Positions 24,591 through 33,948 of a stretch of DNA of 64,000 nt are shown one piece after another. Positions within the stretch are counted from its first letter, which is position 1. Each line of letters opens with the position of its first letter. The translations under genes were made by a program, and so were the position numbers. This DNA is from JABJAG01 sp965222215 (GTDB taxonomy: Bacteria; Pseudomonadota; Alphaproteobacteria; UBA6615), in assembly GCA_965222215.1 (NCBI GenBank), contig OZ244931.1, positions 496,001 through 560,000 of the forward strand. Direction: 5' to 3'. Under the pieces are notes generated by a model. It saw only the letters and a program-made list of their open reading frames with translations. It did not search any database and was not told where the DNA came from.

Positions 24591-27431
24591 ATGACCATCG
24601 ATTACAAAGACACCGTCTTCCTGCCGAAGACCGAATTTCCGATGCGCGCGGGGCTTCCCAAGAAGGAGCCGACCCTGCTTGCGCGCTGGGCGGAGCTCGA
24701 CCTGTTCACGCGCCAGCGCAAGGAATCGGAAGGCCGCGAGCCGTTCATCCTGCACGACGGCCCGCCCTACGCGAACGGTCATCTGCATATCGGCCACGCG
24801 CTGAACAAGATCCTGAAGGATGTCATCAGCCGGTCCCAGCAGATGATGGGCCGCGATTCCAACTATGTGCCCGGCTGGGACTGCCACGGCCTGCCCATCG
24901 AGTGGAAGATCGAGGAGCAGTACCGCGCCGCCGGCAAGAACAAGGACGAGGTGCCGATCCTGGAGTTCCGCAAGGAATGCCGGGAGTTTGCGGCTCACTG
25001 GATCGACGTGCAGTCCGACGAATTCCAGCGCCTCGGCGTGCTCGGCAACTGGGACGACCCCTACACGACGATGAACTACCGCGCCGAGGCGCAGATCGCC
25101 CGCGAGATCGCCAAGTTCGCGATGAACGGCGGGCTGTATCGCGGTGCGCGCCCGGTGCTGTGGTCGGTGGTCGAGAAGACCGCGCTGGCCGACGCCGAGG
25201 TCGAGTATGAGGAACATACCTCGCCGTCGATCTATGTCCGCTTTCCGGTCACGCAGGCCGCCGACCCGGCGCTCGAGGGCGCCGCGATCGTCATCTGGAC
25301 GACGACGCCCTGGACCATCCCCGGCAACCGCGCCATCGCGGTGGGGGCGGCGTTGGAGTATGTCCGCATCAGGGTTACCGGCGTGGGTGAAAACAGCCGT
25401 GCGGTGGTCGGCGACGAGCTGATCCTGTCGCGTGCACTGCTGGAGGCCGCCTGCGCCGACATGGGCGTCGAGGCCCATGAAGAGGTCGCGACGATCAAGG
25501 GCGCAGCGATCAAGGGATCGGTCTGCGCCCATCCGCTCCATGCCCAGGGCTTCGAACACGAGGTGCCGGTCTACGAGGCCGGGTTTGTGACCACCGAGCA
25601 GGGCACCGGTTTCGTGCATATCGCGCCGAGCCATGGCGAGGACGACTTCTACCTCGGGCGCGAGCACGGCTTGCCCGTGCCGGACATGGTCGACGAGAAT
25701 GGCTGCTATTTCGAGCATGTGCCGCTGTTCGCCGGCATGGCCGTGCTGACGTCCGACGGCGAGGAGGGCGAGGCCAACGGCGCGGTGATGAGCGCGCTGG
25801 AGGGCGAGGGCGCGCTGCTCGGCCGCCGAAAGCTGACCCACTCCTATCCGCATTCCTGGCGCTCCAAGGCGCCGCTGATCTTCCGCAACACGTCCCAGTG
25901 GTTCATCTCCATGGAGACGAACGAGCTGCGCGACAAGGCGCTGGCGGCCATCGAGGAGACGCGCTTCGTGCCGTCCCAGGGCCAGACGCGGCTGCGCTCG
26001 ATGATCGAGACTCGGCCGGACTGGTGCATCTCGCGCCAGCGCGCCTGGGGTGTGCCCATCCCGGTCTTCGTCCACAAGGCGAGCGGCGAATTGCTGCGCG
26101 ACCAGGCGGTCTTCGACCGGATTGCCGAAGCTTTCGAAGCCGAGGGCGGTGACGCCTGGTTCGACAGCCCGCCCGCGCGTTTCCTGGGCAACGACTACGA
26201 CGCCGACGAATACGAGCAGGTCCTGGATATCGTCGATGTATGGTTCGATTCCGGCTCGACCCACGCCTTCGTGCTCGAAGAGCGCGACGATTTGCAGTGG
26301 CCTGCCTCGCTCTATCTCGAGGGTTCGGACCAGCACCGCGGCTGGTTCCACTCCTCGCTGCTGGAATCCTGCGGTACGCGCGGGCGCGCGCCCTATGACG
26401 CGGTGCTGACCCATGGCTTCGTCATGGCCGAGGACGGCCGCAAGATGTCGAAGTCGCGCGGCACCGACGTCTCGCCCCAGGACACGGTCGAGCAGTACGG
26501 CGCCGACATCCTGCGAATCTGGGTCGTGGGGTCGGATTATTCGGAAGACCTGCGTTTGGGACCGGAAATCCTGAAGCACCAGGCGGACCTGTACCGCCGC
26601 ATCCGCAACACGCTGCGTTACCTGCTGGGCAACCTCGACGGGTTCGACGCGTCCGAGCGGGTCGACCCGGCGGAGATGCCCGAGCTGGAGCGCTGGGTCC
26701 TGCACCGGATCTGGGAGATGGACCGGCTGGTGCGCGAGACGACCGACGATTTCGAGTTCCACACCCAGTGGACCGCGCTGCACAACTTCTGCGCGGTCGA
26801 GCTGTCGGCCTTCTACTTCGATATCCGCAAGGACGCGCTCTATTGCGACGGGCCGGACAGCGTCCGCCGCCGCGCCGCGCGCACGGTCCTCGATATCCTG
26901 TTCTCCCACCTGACCGCGTGGCTGGCGCCGATCCTGTGCTTCACGGCGGAGGAAGCCTGGCTGTCGCGGGCCGGCGAGGGGGACGCGGACAGCGTGCACC
27001 TGCGCACCTATCCCGAAGCTCCGGAAGCCTGGCGCGACGACGCGCTGGCCGAGAAGTGGGAAACCGTGCGCAGGCTTCGCCGGGTGGTGACGGGCGCGCT
27101 GGAAATCGAGCGGGCGGAAAAGCGCATCGGGTCCAGCCTGCAGGCCGCGCCGACCGTCTATGCCGACGCCGAGACCGTCGCGGCGATGGAAGGTCTGGAC
27201 CTTGCTGAGATCGCCATCACGTCGGCGGCGAAACTGGTGACCGGCGAGGCGCCGGACGGCGCGTTCAGCCTGCCGGACGTCGACGGGATCGGCGTGGTGC
27301 CGGATACGGCTGAGGGTGAGAAGTGCGCGCGCTGCTGGCAGGTGCTGCCCGACGTTGGCTCTCACGCGCATTCGGATATCTGCGCGCGCTGCGATGCTGC
27401 GGTCGAGCAACATCCGCAGGCGGCCGAGTAG
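24591..27431 (+). CDS. ileS: Isoleucyl-tRNA synthetase
   Basis: The product is 946 residues, the bacterial type 1 length. HIGH lies at 66-69 (LHIGHALN), and KMSKS at about 618-622 (GRKMSKSRG); the editing domain in between contains TTTPWTIPGN. The C-terminal zinc knuckle has CARCW and, about 20 residues on, CARC. It charges tRNA-Ile and edits valine. The start is the ATG at 24591 after CAGGAAC. A large antisense open frame covers the gene but is only a codon-bias shadow. lspA starts 14 bases after the stop. Confidence 0.97.
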   Translation: MTIDYKDTVFLPKTEFPMRAGLPKKEPTLLARWAELDLFTRQRKESEGREPFILHDGPPYANGHLHIGHALNKILKDVISRSQQMMGRDSNYVPGWDCHGLPIEWKIEEQYRAAGKNKDEVPILEFRKECREFAAHWIDVQSDEFQRLGVLGNWDDPYTTMNYRAEAQIAREIAKFAMNGGLYRGARPVLWSVVEKTALADAEVEYEEHTSPSIYVRFPVTQAADPALEGAAIVIWTTTPWTIPGNRAIAVGAALEYVRIRVTGVGENSRAVVGDELILSRALLEAACADMGVEAHEEVATIKGAAIKGSVCAHPLHAQGFEHEVPVYEAGFVTTEQGTGFVHIAPSHGEDDFYLGREHGLPVPDMVDENGCYFEHVPLFAGMAVLTSDGEEGEANGAVMSALEGEGALLGRRKLTHSYPHSWRSKAPLIFRNTSQWFISMETNELRDKALAAIEETRFVPSQGQTRLRSMIETRPDWCISRQRAWGVPIPVFVHKASGELLRDQAVFDRIAEAFEAEGGDAWFDSPPARFLGNDYDADEYEQVLDIVDVWFDSGSTHAFVLEERDDLQWPASLYLEGSDQHRGWFHSSLLESCGTRGRAPYDAVLTHGFVMAEDGRKMSKSRGTDVSPQDTVEQYGADILRIWVVGSDYSEDLRLGPEILKHQADLYRRIRNTLRYLLGNLDGFDASERVDPAEMPELERWVLHRIWEMDRLVRETTDDFEFHTQWTALHNFCAVELSAFYFDIRKDALYCDGPDSVRRRAARTVLDILFSHLTAWLAPILCFTAEEAWLSRAGEGDADSVHLRTYPEAPEAWRDDALAEKWETVRRLRRVVTGALEIERAEKRIGSSLQAAPTVYADAETVAAMEGLDLAEIAITSAAKLVTGEAPDGAFSLPDVDGIGVVPDTAEGEKCARCWQVLPDVGSHAHSDICARCDAAVEQHPQAAE

Positions 27432-27445
27432 AGCTGCGCCGCCGC

Positions 27446-27913
27446 ATGCCGCGCTGGGCCATGGCCTTCATCGTCGTCCTGATCGCGGCTGATCAGGTCC
27501 TGAAACAGATCATGCTCGCGCTGGTGTTCGAACCGCCGCGGATTATCGAGGTGACGGGGTTCTTCAACCTCGTGCCGGTCTGGAATACGGGCGTGAGCTT
27601 TGGCCTGTTTGGGGATTCCGATACCTCGCGCTGGATTCTCGTGGCGTTGGCCCTGGTGATTGTCGCCATTCTGGTTGTCTGGCTGGCGCGCGCGGCCAAC
27701 ACGGTCGTCGCGTTTGCGCTGGCGATGGTGATCGGCGGGGCGCTCAGCAATGTGATCGACCGGATATTGTTCGGCGCCGTCGTCGACTTTATCGATATCC
27801 ACGGCTTCGGCTTCCACTGGCCCGCCTTCAATCTGGCCGATACGACTATCGTGATCGGAACGGCGCTGCTTTTGTACGACGGCTTGTTCGGGTCGCCGCG
27901 CACACTAAAATAG
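27446..27913 (+). CDS. lspA: Prolipoprotein signal peptidase
   Basis: The product is 155 residues with four transmembrane helices. The first contains the AADQVLKQ motif, the later ones NTGVSFGLF, then GGALSNVIDR and FNLADTTI, which hold the two catalytic aspartates. It cuts signal peptides from diacylglyceryl-modified lipoproteins in the inner membrane; the next gene encodes such a lipoprotein. The ATG at 27446 is chosen; an in-frame ATG 15 bases later is less likely because it would remove the basic N-terminus. Confidence 0.95.
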   Translation: MPRWAMAFIVVLIAADQVLKQIMLALVFEPPRIIEVTGFFNLVPVWNTGVSFGLFGDSDTSRWILVALALVIVAILVVWLARAANTVVAFALAMVIGGALSNVIDRILFGAVVDFIDIHGFGFHWPAFNLADTTIVIGTALLLYDGLFGSPRTLK

Positions 27914-27958
27914 GTTTGGTCTCGAATCCCGCGAAAGACGCGCTATATTGAGGGCGAT

Positions 27959-28615
27959 ATGAGACGACTCAGCGCATCCCGGGCCCCGTCGGTCCGAACA
28001 GTTTCCTCCCGCACCAGCCTCGTGTTGCTGACGGTGGCCGCGGTTGCGCTCGCCGCTTGCGGGGATTCTGCCAAGCGTGCGCTGGGCATCGACCGGACGG
28101 CCCCAGACGAATTCGCGGTGGTGCCGCGCGCGCCGCTATCCCAGCCGCCGGATTTCAAACTGCGGCCGCCCCGGCCGGGCGCCGAGGACCTGACAACGCT
28201 TTCTACGCGTGAGCAGGCGCGCCAGGCGGTGTTCCGCCGCGAAGGCGAGACCACGGAGCCTTCCGCGGGCACTGGGCCGCTCCGGTTTGGCGGCCCGGCG
28301 ACGCAGGCGGCGCCTATCAGTCCCGTGACGAGAACGACACCGGGCGAGACGGCGTTTCTTTCCCGCGCGGGCGCGGTCGAGACGGATTCGCAGATCCGGG
28401 CACAGATCGACCGCGAAACCGCGTTGATCGCCGAGGAAAACCAGAACTTTGTCCGTAAGCTGCTCGGTCTGAAAGAGGATGAGCCGGGTGAAGTTGTCGA
28501 TGCCCCGGCAGAGGCGCGGCGGTTGCGCGAAGCGCAGGCGCTCGGTGAATCGCCTTCCCAAGGTCCGACGCCGACCATCGAGCGGACGAGCAACAGCCTC
28601 TTCAGAATCTTCTGA
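27959..28615 (+). CDS. DUF3035-type outer-membrane-directed lipoprotein
   Basis: The product is 218 residues. A basic N-terminus, a hydrophobic stretch and the lipobox LAAC give a lipoprotein with Cys at about residue 34. The mature part is proline- and arginine-rich: DEFAVVPRAPLSQPPDF is the hallmark of DUF3035 proteins, which in many alphaproteobacteria sit next to lspA and M16 proteases, as here. Function is unknown, perhaps envelope assembly. A terminator-like hairpin follows the stop codon. Confidence 0.85.
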   Translation: MRRLSASRAPSVRTVSSRTSLVLLTVAAVALAACGDSAKRALGIDRTAPDEFAVVPRAPLSQPPDFKLRPPRPGAEDLTTLSTREQARQAVFRREGETTEPSAGTGPLRFGGPATQAAPISPVTRTTPGETAFLSRAGAVETDSQIRAQIDRETALIAEENQNFVRKLLGLKEDEPGEVVDAPAEARRLREAQALGESPSQGPTPTIERTSNSLFRIF

Positions 28616-28617
28616 TC

Positions 28618-28641
28618 CGGCGGCCGGTCGCCGCATTTTTT
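28618..28641 (+). terminator. Rho-independent terminator after the DUF3035-type gene
   Basis: CGGCG and CGCCG around a GCCGGT loop form a short GC stem followed by CA and six T residues, starting 3 bases after the stop codon. It would separate the lspA unit from the M16 protease pair. Confidence 0.55.
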
Positions 28642-28750
28642 CCAAAAAGTCGCGCGAAAGTGAGCGCAGGTGTGAGCGTCGTCATTGCGCCGCCGCGTTT
28701 GAGCGCCATATTTCACGTTACATCCGGCATCTCCGCGGGAAGGGTTTCGT

Positions 28751-30118
28751 ATGAGTTTGATTTCAGGTTTTCGCGTTTCCTCGCGCTCTTTCCTGGCGGG
28801 CCTGGCCCTGTTGCCGCTCCTGACGGCACCTGGCTTGGCGCAGGTGTTCAATCCGACGCTCTTCGAACTCGAAAACGGTATGCAGATCGTCGTGATCGAG
28901 AATCACCGCGCGCCGGTGGTGACCCACATGGTCTGGTATCGCGCGGGCGCGGCGGACGAACTCGCCGGCAAGTCCGGCGTTGCCCACTATCTTGAGCATC
29001 TGATGTTCAAGGGAACCGAGACCCGCGCACCCGGCGAATTTTCCGAGATCATCGCGACTCTCGGCGGTCGGGAAAACGCGTTCACCTCGCAGGACTACAC
29101 CGCCTATTTTCAGACGATCGCACCCCAGCACCTCGAAACGATGATGGAGCTGGAAGCGGACCGGATGACCGGCCTCACCCTGACGGACGAGATTATCGAA
29201 CCCGAGCGCAAGGTCATTCTTGAGGAGCGCCGCTCGCGCACCGAGAACAATCCCCGCGCGCTGCTGTCGGAGCAGGTGTCGGCCGCAACCTACCTCAACC
29301 ACCCCTACCGGCTGCCGGTGATCGGCTGGGCCCACGAGATCGAGACCATCACCCGTTCCGACCTCGAGGAGTTTTACCGGACCTGGTACGCACCGAATAA
29401 CGCCATTCTCATCGTGTCGGGGGATGTCGATCCGGACGAGGTCCTAGAACTCGCCAGGAAATACTACGGCCCGATCGAAGCACGCGACCTTCCGCCCCGC
29501 GTGCGCCCGTCCGAACCGCCGCAGCGTGCGCCACGTGAGGTGGTGATGCAGGATCCGCGCGTACAGCAACCGTCCTGGTCACGCCGGTTCATCGCACCGA
29601 GCTATACGGCCGGTGAGACCGAACACGCCTATGCGCTGGAAGTTCTGTCCGAAGTCCTGGGCGGCGGCACCACGGCGCGGATGTATCGCAATCTGGTGGT
29701 TGAGGATGCGCTCGCGGCATCGGCGGGTGCATGGTACGCACCCGGATCGCTCGACCTGACGACGTTCGGGTTCTGGTTCACGCCCCGACCCGGCGTGGCG
29801 CTGGACGATCTGCAGGCGGCGCTCGACAAACGCGTGGCGGAACTTCTCGAGGACGGCGTCACGGAAGACGAGGTGAGCCGCGCCAAGCAGCGGCTGATCG
29901 ACAGTGCAGTGTTCGCCCGCGACAGCGTGGGCGGACCCGCGCGAGTGTTCGGTGCGGCCCTGGCGAGCGGGCAGACCGCCGAGGATGTCGAGGCCTGGCC
30001 CGAACGGATCCGTGATGTCACCGTCGATCAAGTGAATGCGGCGGCGCGCGCCGTCATCGATCTGCGCCGGTCGACAACCGGGGTGCTTCTGCCCGCAAAC
30101 CGGGAGAACCGGACATGA
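28751..30118 (+). CDS. M16 family zinc metalloprotease, catalytic subunit
   Basis: The product is 455 residues. A signal peptide ends near GLAQV. The inverted zinc motif HxxEH is intact in VAHYLEHLMFKGTE, with the distal glutamate in the following helix. The C-terminal half is the non-catalytic M16 repeat. It is probably periplasmic and degrades or processes peptides with the partner encoded next; the partner start codon overlaps its stop (ATGA). This pairing is typical of bacterial PqqL/YmxG-like heterodimers. Confidence 0.92.
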   Translation: MSLISGFRVSSRSFLAGLALLPLLTAPGLAQVFNPTLFELENGMQIVVIENHRAPVVTHMVWYRAGAADELAGKSGVAHYLEHLMFKGTETRAPGEFSEIIATLGGRENAFTSQDYTAYFQTIAPQHLETMMELEADRMTGLTLTDEIIEPERKVILEERRSRTENNPRALLSEQVSAATYLNHPYRLPVIGWAHEIETITRSDLEEFYRTWYAPNNAILIVSGDVDPDEVLELARKYYGPIEARDLPPRVRPSEPPQRAPREVVMQDPRVQQPSWSRRFIAPSYTAGETEHAYALEVLSEVLGGGTTARMYRNLVVEDALAASAGAWYAPGSLDLTTFGFWFTPRPGVALDDLQAALDKRVAELLEDGVTEDEVSRAKQRLIDSAVFARDSVGGPARVFGAALASGQTAEDVEAWPERIRDVTVDQVNAAARAVIDLRRSTTGVLLPANRENRT

Positions 30119-31467
30119 GTTTCCGCTCAATGAGTATCGCTGCTGCGCCGGTTTTGGCGCTGGTTATCCTGCTGGCCCCCGTCCCGGCAAAGGCGATCGA
30201 GATCGAACGCGTGATCAGCGATGGCGGCATCGAAGCCTGGCTGGTGCAGGACAACACGCTGCCGATCATTTCCATGCGTTTCCTGTTTCCGGGGGGCGCG
30301 GCGACGGATCCCGTCGGGCGAGAGGGTCTCGCCAACATGGTGTCCGGTCTGCTCGACGAGGGCGCGGGCGATCTCGACTCGCAGACATTCCAGTCACGGC
30401 TGGCCGATCAGTCGATCAGCCTTTCCTTCAGCGCATCGCGGGACAATTTCGGCGGCAGCCTGAAAACGCTCAGCCGGAACCGGGACGAAGCCTTCGGTCT
30501 TCTGAAGCTCGCACTCACACAGCCGCGTTTCGATGTGGATGCGGTAGAGCGGATTCGTGCCCAAATTCTATCAGGCATCAAGGCGCGCGCGAACAATCCG
30601 AGCCGGATCGCCAATCGCACGTTCTGGAGCGCGGTGTTTCCGGACCACCCCTATGCGCGACCCGTGGAAGGAAGTCTGGAAAGCGTTGCCGCGATCACCG
30701 ACACCGACCTTCGGACCTTCGTCAGTCGTCGGCTTTCGCGGAGCGAACTTATTGTTGGAGTGTCTGGCGACATTACCCCCGACGAATTGAAGGTGCTTCT
30801 CGACACGACTTTCGGTGACCTTGCCGAGCGCTCCGAGGCGTTTACCATCCCGCAGGTCGAGCCGGTTGCCGCCGGCGAGGTGATTGTCGTCGAAAAGGAC
30901 AATCCGCAGGCGCGCGTCGTCTTCGGGCAGAGGGGCCTGTACCGCGACGATCCCGACTACTACGCCGCGCTGGTGCTCAACCACATTCTGGGTGGCGGTA
31001 GCTTCACGTCGCGGCTCTATGACGAAGTTCGGGAGAAGCGTGGACTGGCCTATTCAGTCTACAGCTACCTGTTGCCGATGGACAGCGCGGCACTATGGCT
31101 CGGCGGCGCCGGTACGGACAATGCCACCGTGTCGGTCTCGGTCGAACTGGTGCGGAACCAGTGGGCGAACCTTCGTGCGTTCGGCGTTTCCCGGGAAGAA
31201 CTCGACAAGGCGAAAGCCAACCTGATCGGCTCTTTCGGTTTACGCTTCGACAGCACCATGGCGATCGCGGGCATGTTGGTGGCCGTGCAGCGTCGTGACC
31301 TGGGGATCGAGTTTCTGAACGAACGCAATAGCCTGATCGAGCGCGTGTCCCTGGAAGACGTCAACCGCGTTGCGAAACGCATCCTGGACCCGGACGCCCT
31401 GACGGTGGTCGTGGTCGGAAAGCCTGAGAATATCGACGCGACCCACACAATCAGAGAAGACGGCTGA
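30115..31467 (+). CDS. M16 family protein, inactive partner subunit
   Basis: The product is 450 residues with a signal peptide ending PAKA. It aligns with the M16 fold, but the HxxEH motif is missing: the equivalent helix reads GLANMVSGLLDEGAG. It keeps the C-terminal RLYDEVREKRGLAYSVYSY segment, whose Arg and Tyr contact substrate in the active half. The two subunits together should form the closed clamshell. It is translated from an ATG overlapping the stop of the catalytic subunit. Confidence 0.9.
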   Translation: MSFRSMSIAAAPVLALVILLAPVPAKAIEIERVISDGGIEAWLVQDNTLPIISMRFLFPGGAATDPVGREGLANMVSGLLDEGAGDLDSQTFQSRLADQSISLSFSASRDNFGGSLKTLSRNRDEAFGLLKLALTQPRFDVDAVERIRAQILSGIKARANNPSRIANRTFWSAVFPDHPYARPVEGSLESVAAITDTDLRTFVSRRLSRSELIVGVSGDITPDELKVLLDTTFGDLAERSEAFTIPQVEPVAAGEVIVVEKDNPQARVVFGQRGLYRDDPDYYAALVLNHILGGGSFTSRLYDEVREKRGLAYSVYSYLLPMDSAALWLGGAGTDNATVSVSVELVRNQWANLRAFGVSREELDKAKANLIGSFGLRFDSTMAIAGMLVAVQRRDLGIEFLNERNSLIERVSLEDVNRVAKRILDPDALTVVVVGKPENIDATHTIREDG

Positions 31468-31530
31468 TCCCCGATTCGCATCGCGGGATGCTAGAATGGC
31501 ATCTCGTCTCAAGTTCCAGCGAACAGTCCA

Positions 31531-32520
31531 TTGCCAGAATTTCAGAATGTCACGGTAACCGGCGGAGCCGGGTTGATCGGCTCCTGGCTGGTCGAACAGC
31601 TTGTCGCGTCCGGCGCCGACGTGACGGTCATCGACGACTATTCGCGCGGTCAGGCCGCAAACCTTACTGCCGTGGCCGACCGCATCGATCTGCGCCTTGT
31701 CGATCTTGAAGACCCCGCAGCGGCATCAATGGCTTTCGATGGCACGGAAGCCGTCTACCATCTCGCGAGCCGGGCGTTCGGTGTGGCCTATTCCAAGGGG
31801 CGGCACCTTGGAATCCTTCGGCACAACGAGACGATCACCCAGAATCTCCTGAATACGCTGGCCGCGCGCCCGCCGCGATGGCTGCTTGTGACCAGTTCGT
31901 CGTCGGTCTACCCCGACGACGGGCCGGAATGCGTGGGGGAGCTGCCTGTCTTCACAGACGAGCCGGAAATCGCGAACTGGGGGTACGGCTGGTCGAAGCG
32001 GTTTCTGGAACAGAAAGCTGCGCTGTTTGCCCGGGAGACCGGCGTGCGCGTGACGACGGTCCGCCCGTTCAACGTCTATGGCGAGCGCTACAGCTGGGCC
32101 GGCGGTCACAGCCAGGCCATGCCGATGCTGGTGAAACGGGTGATGGACGGGGCCGATCCGGTGGTGGTTTGGGGGTCCGGCGAACAGCGGCGCTCCTATA
32201 TCCACGGGATCGATTGCGCCCGGATGATGCGGGCGCTGGTCGATGCGGGGCATGACGGCTCGCCGGTCAATCTCGGCACCGAAGAAACCGTGTCGATGCG
32301 TGAACTGGTGGAACAGATCGCGCGGGCCGGTGCCCTGACGCCGGCCATTGTTGCCGACCCGACCAAGCCGGAGGGGCGGTTTATCAAGAGCGCCGATATG
32401 GGCCTCTTTCGCGAGCTCGTTCCGGGATTCGAGTTCGAGGTATCGCTCGAAGACGGGTTGGCTCGGATGATCGACTGGTACCGGGCAACGGAATTTCCCG
32501 CCGACGACGGGGAATTCTAA
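31531..32520 (+). CDS. NAD-dependent epimerase/dehydratase (extended SDR)
   Basis: The product is 329 residues. The Rossmann motif TGGAGLIGSWLV is at the start, DYSRG after the second strand, and the catalytic YGWSK (Tyr and Lys) near residue 150, with RPFNVYGERYSW further on. It acts on a nucleotide sugar such as UDP-glucose or a GDP-sugar. The only in-frame start is TTG at 31531; a stop lies 13 codons upstream and no ATG or GTG is available before the Rossmann motif. pgi follows after 126 bases. Confidence 0.88.
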   Translation: MPEFQNVTVTGGAGLIGSWLVEQLVASGADVTVIDDYSRGQAANLTAVADRIDLRLVDLEDPAAASMAFDGTEAVYHLASRAFGVAYSKGRHLGILRHNETITQNLLNTLAARPPRWLLVTSSSSVYPDDGPECVGELPVFTDEPEIANWGYGWSKRFLEQKAALFARETGVRVTTVRPFNVYGERYSWAGGHSQAMPMLVKRVMDGADPVVVWGSGEQRRSYIHGIDCARMMRALVDAGHDGSPVNLGTEETVSMRELVEQIARAGALTPAIVADPTKPEGRFIKSADMGLFRELVPGFEFEVSLEDGLARMIDWYRATEFPADDGEF

Positions 32521-32646
32521 GGGCGCGGCGCACTACCGCGACTCGTCCCCGGTGTTCACAATTCAGGCCTATTGCTGGCGGCGGGAATCGCCGCGACAAT
32601 CGCATCCCGAACGGACCCGAGCAGCAAGAGAAAGCCCAGCATTTCG

Positions 32647-33948
32647 ATGCGCGTGTACGAACAGGACGTGAGCGGTTGCATGGCGGACGCCATTGGCGAC
32701 GGCGGCGTGACGCCCGACGCGCTGGAGCGCGCGCTGGATGCCGCGTCGGAGCCGTGGCGTATCGTGCGCGGCGCGCTCGCGGAGGACGATTTTCCGGCTC
32801 TAACGGTGGCGCACCGGCAGGACGATATCGCCGATATCCATGCCGTGGCCGCGCGGCTGGCGGCAAACTGCGATGCGGTGGCGGTTGTGGGGGTCGGCGG
32901 ATCCAGTCTGGGTGGTGAGGCGCTGACGGCCCTGAGTGCCAATCCGCACACGAGGTTGTATTTCCTCGATAACCCGGACCCGGAATCGCTCGCGCGTTTT
33001 CGCATGGCGAGCGATCTGAAGCGTACGGGTGTGCTCGTGGTCTCGAAATCCGGCGGCACGGCCGAGACGCTGGCGGTGGCGATGACCGTGGTTCCCGCAA
33101 TTGTCGAGGCGCGCCCCGGGGACGAACCCGGAACATTCCTCGCCGGAATTGCCGAGGAGGGCGACAACCCGCTCCGACGACTCGCGACGCATTGGGGCAT
33201 GCCGATGCTTGACCACGACCCCGATATCGGTGGCCGGTACTCTGCTTTGTCGGCGGTCGGCCTCGTTCCCGCGGTGCTGGCGGGGCTCGATCCGGAATTG
33301 GTGCGCAGCGGGGCCGCCGAAGCCATCGAGATCAACACCGCGTCCGAGGACGGCCGGGCAGCACCCGCGGTGATCGGGGCCGCGGTATCTATGGAGCTGC
33401 TGCGCGGCCGTGGCGCGCGATCCAACGTGCTGATGCCCTATGCAGACGCGTTGGCGCCGTTCGCGCGCTGGTACCGACAGTTGTGGGCGGAAAGCCTCGG
33501 CAAGAACGGACGGGGCACCACGCCGATCGACGCACTTGGTGCTGTCGACCAGCACAGCCAGCTACAGCTCTACCTCGACGGCCCGGATGACAAGATGTTC
33601 ACGGTGGTGACCCAGGACCTGGATGGGCGCGGCGACCGGGTCTCGCCGGCGCTGGCGCAGATGGCGGGCACCGACTACCTGGCGGGGCAGGCGACCGGCG
33701 ACCTGCTGGCGGCCGAACAGGAAGCGACCATCGAGAGCCTGCTCGCGCACGACAAACCGACGCGGCGAATATCGATTTCGCGGGTCGACGAGGCGGCTGT
33801 GGGCGCGCTTATGGCGCACTTCATGCTGGAGACCGTGATGGCGGCGTTCTTGCTGGGCGTGGATGCGTTCGACCAGCCGGCAGTGGAGGACAGCAAGGAG
33901 CGCACACGGGCGCGGCTCGGCGCGAACAAGTCAGGCCCGGCGTCATGA
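32647..33948 (+). CDS. pgi: Glucose-6-phosphate isomerase family protein
   Basis: The product is 433 residues, shorter than the 540-550 of classical Pgi. Conserved blocks are VVGVGGSSLGGEAL (phosphate binding), SKSGGTAET, and a C-terminal ALGAVDQHSQLQLYLDG that corresponds to the Pgi signature with a catalytic His. It interconverts glucose-6-phosphate and fructose-6-phosphate. I start at the ATG at 32647; an in-frame TTG at 32572 would add 25 low-complexity residues. mutL starts at an ATG overlapping its stop. Confidence 0.85.
   Translation: MRVYEQDVSGCMADAIGDGGVTPDALERALDAASEPWRIVRGALAEDDFPALTVAHRQDDIADIHAVAARLAANCDAVAVVGVGGSSLGGEALTALSANPHTRLYFLDNPDPESLARFRMASDLKRTGVLVVSKSGGTAETLAVAMTVVPAIVEARPGDEPGTFLAGIAEEGDNPLRRLATHWGMPMLDHDPDIGGRYSALSAVGLVPAVLAGLDPELVRSGAAEAIEINTASEDGRAAPAVIGAAVSMELLRGRGARSNVLMPYADALAPFARWYRQLWAESLGKNGRGTTPIDALGAVDQHSQLQLYLDGPDDKMFTVVTQDLDGRGDRVSPALAQMAGTDYLAGQATGDLLAAEQEATIESLLAHDKPTRRISISRVDEAAVGALMAHFMLETVMAAFLLGVDAFDQPAVEDSKERTRARLGANKSGPAS

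Noticed and set aside
24501..27413. 970-codon open frame antisense to ileS
   Set aside because: Its codon pattern is the mirror of ileS in GC-rich DNA, it has no ribosome binding site or recognisable domain, and ileS is certain.
27914..27958. tRNA-like T-arm sequence (TCGAATCC)
   Set aside because: The gap is only 45 bases, has no acceptor or anticodon stem, and cannot hold a tRNA.
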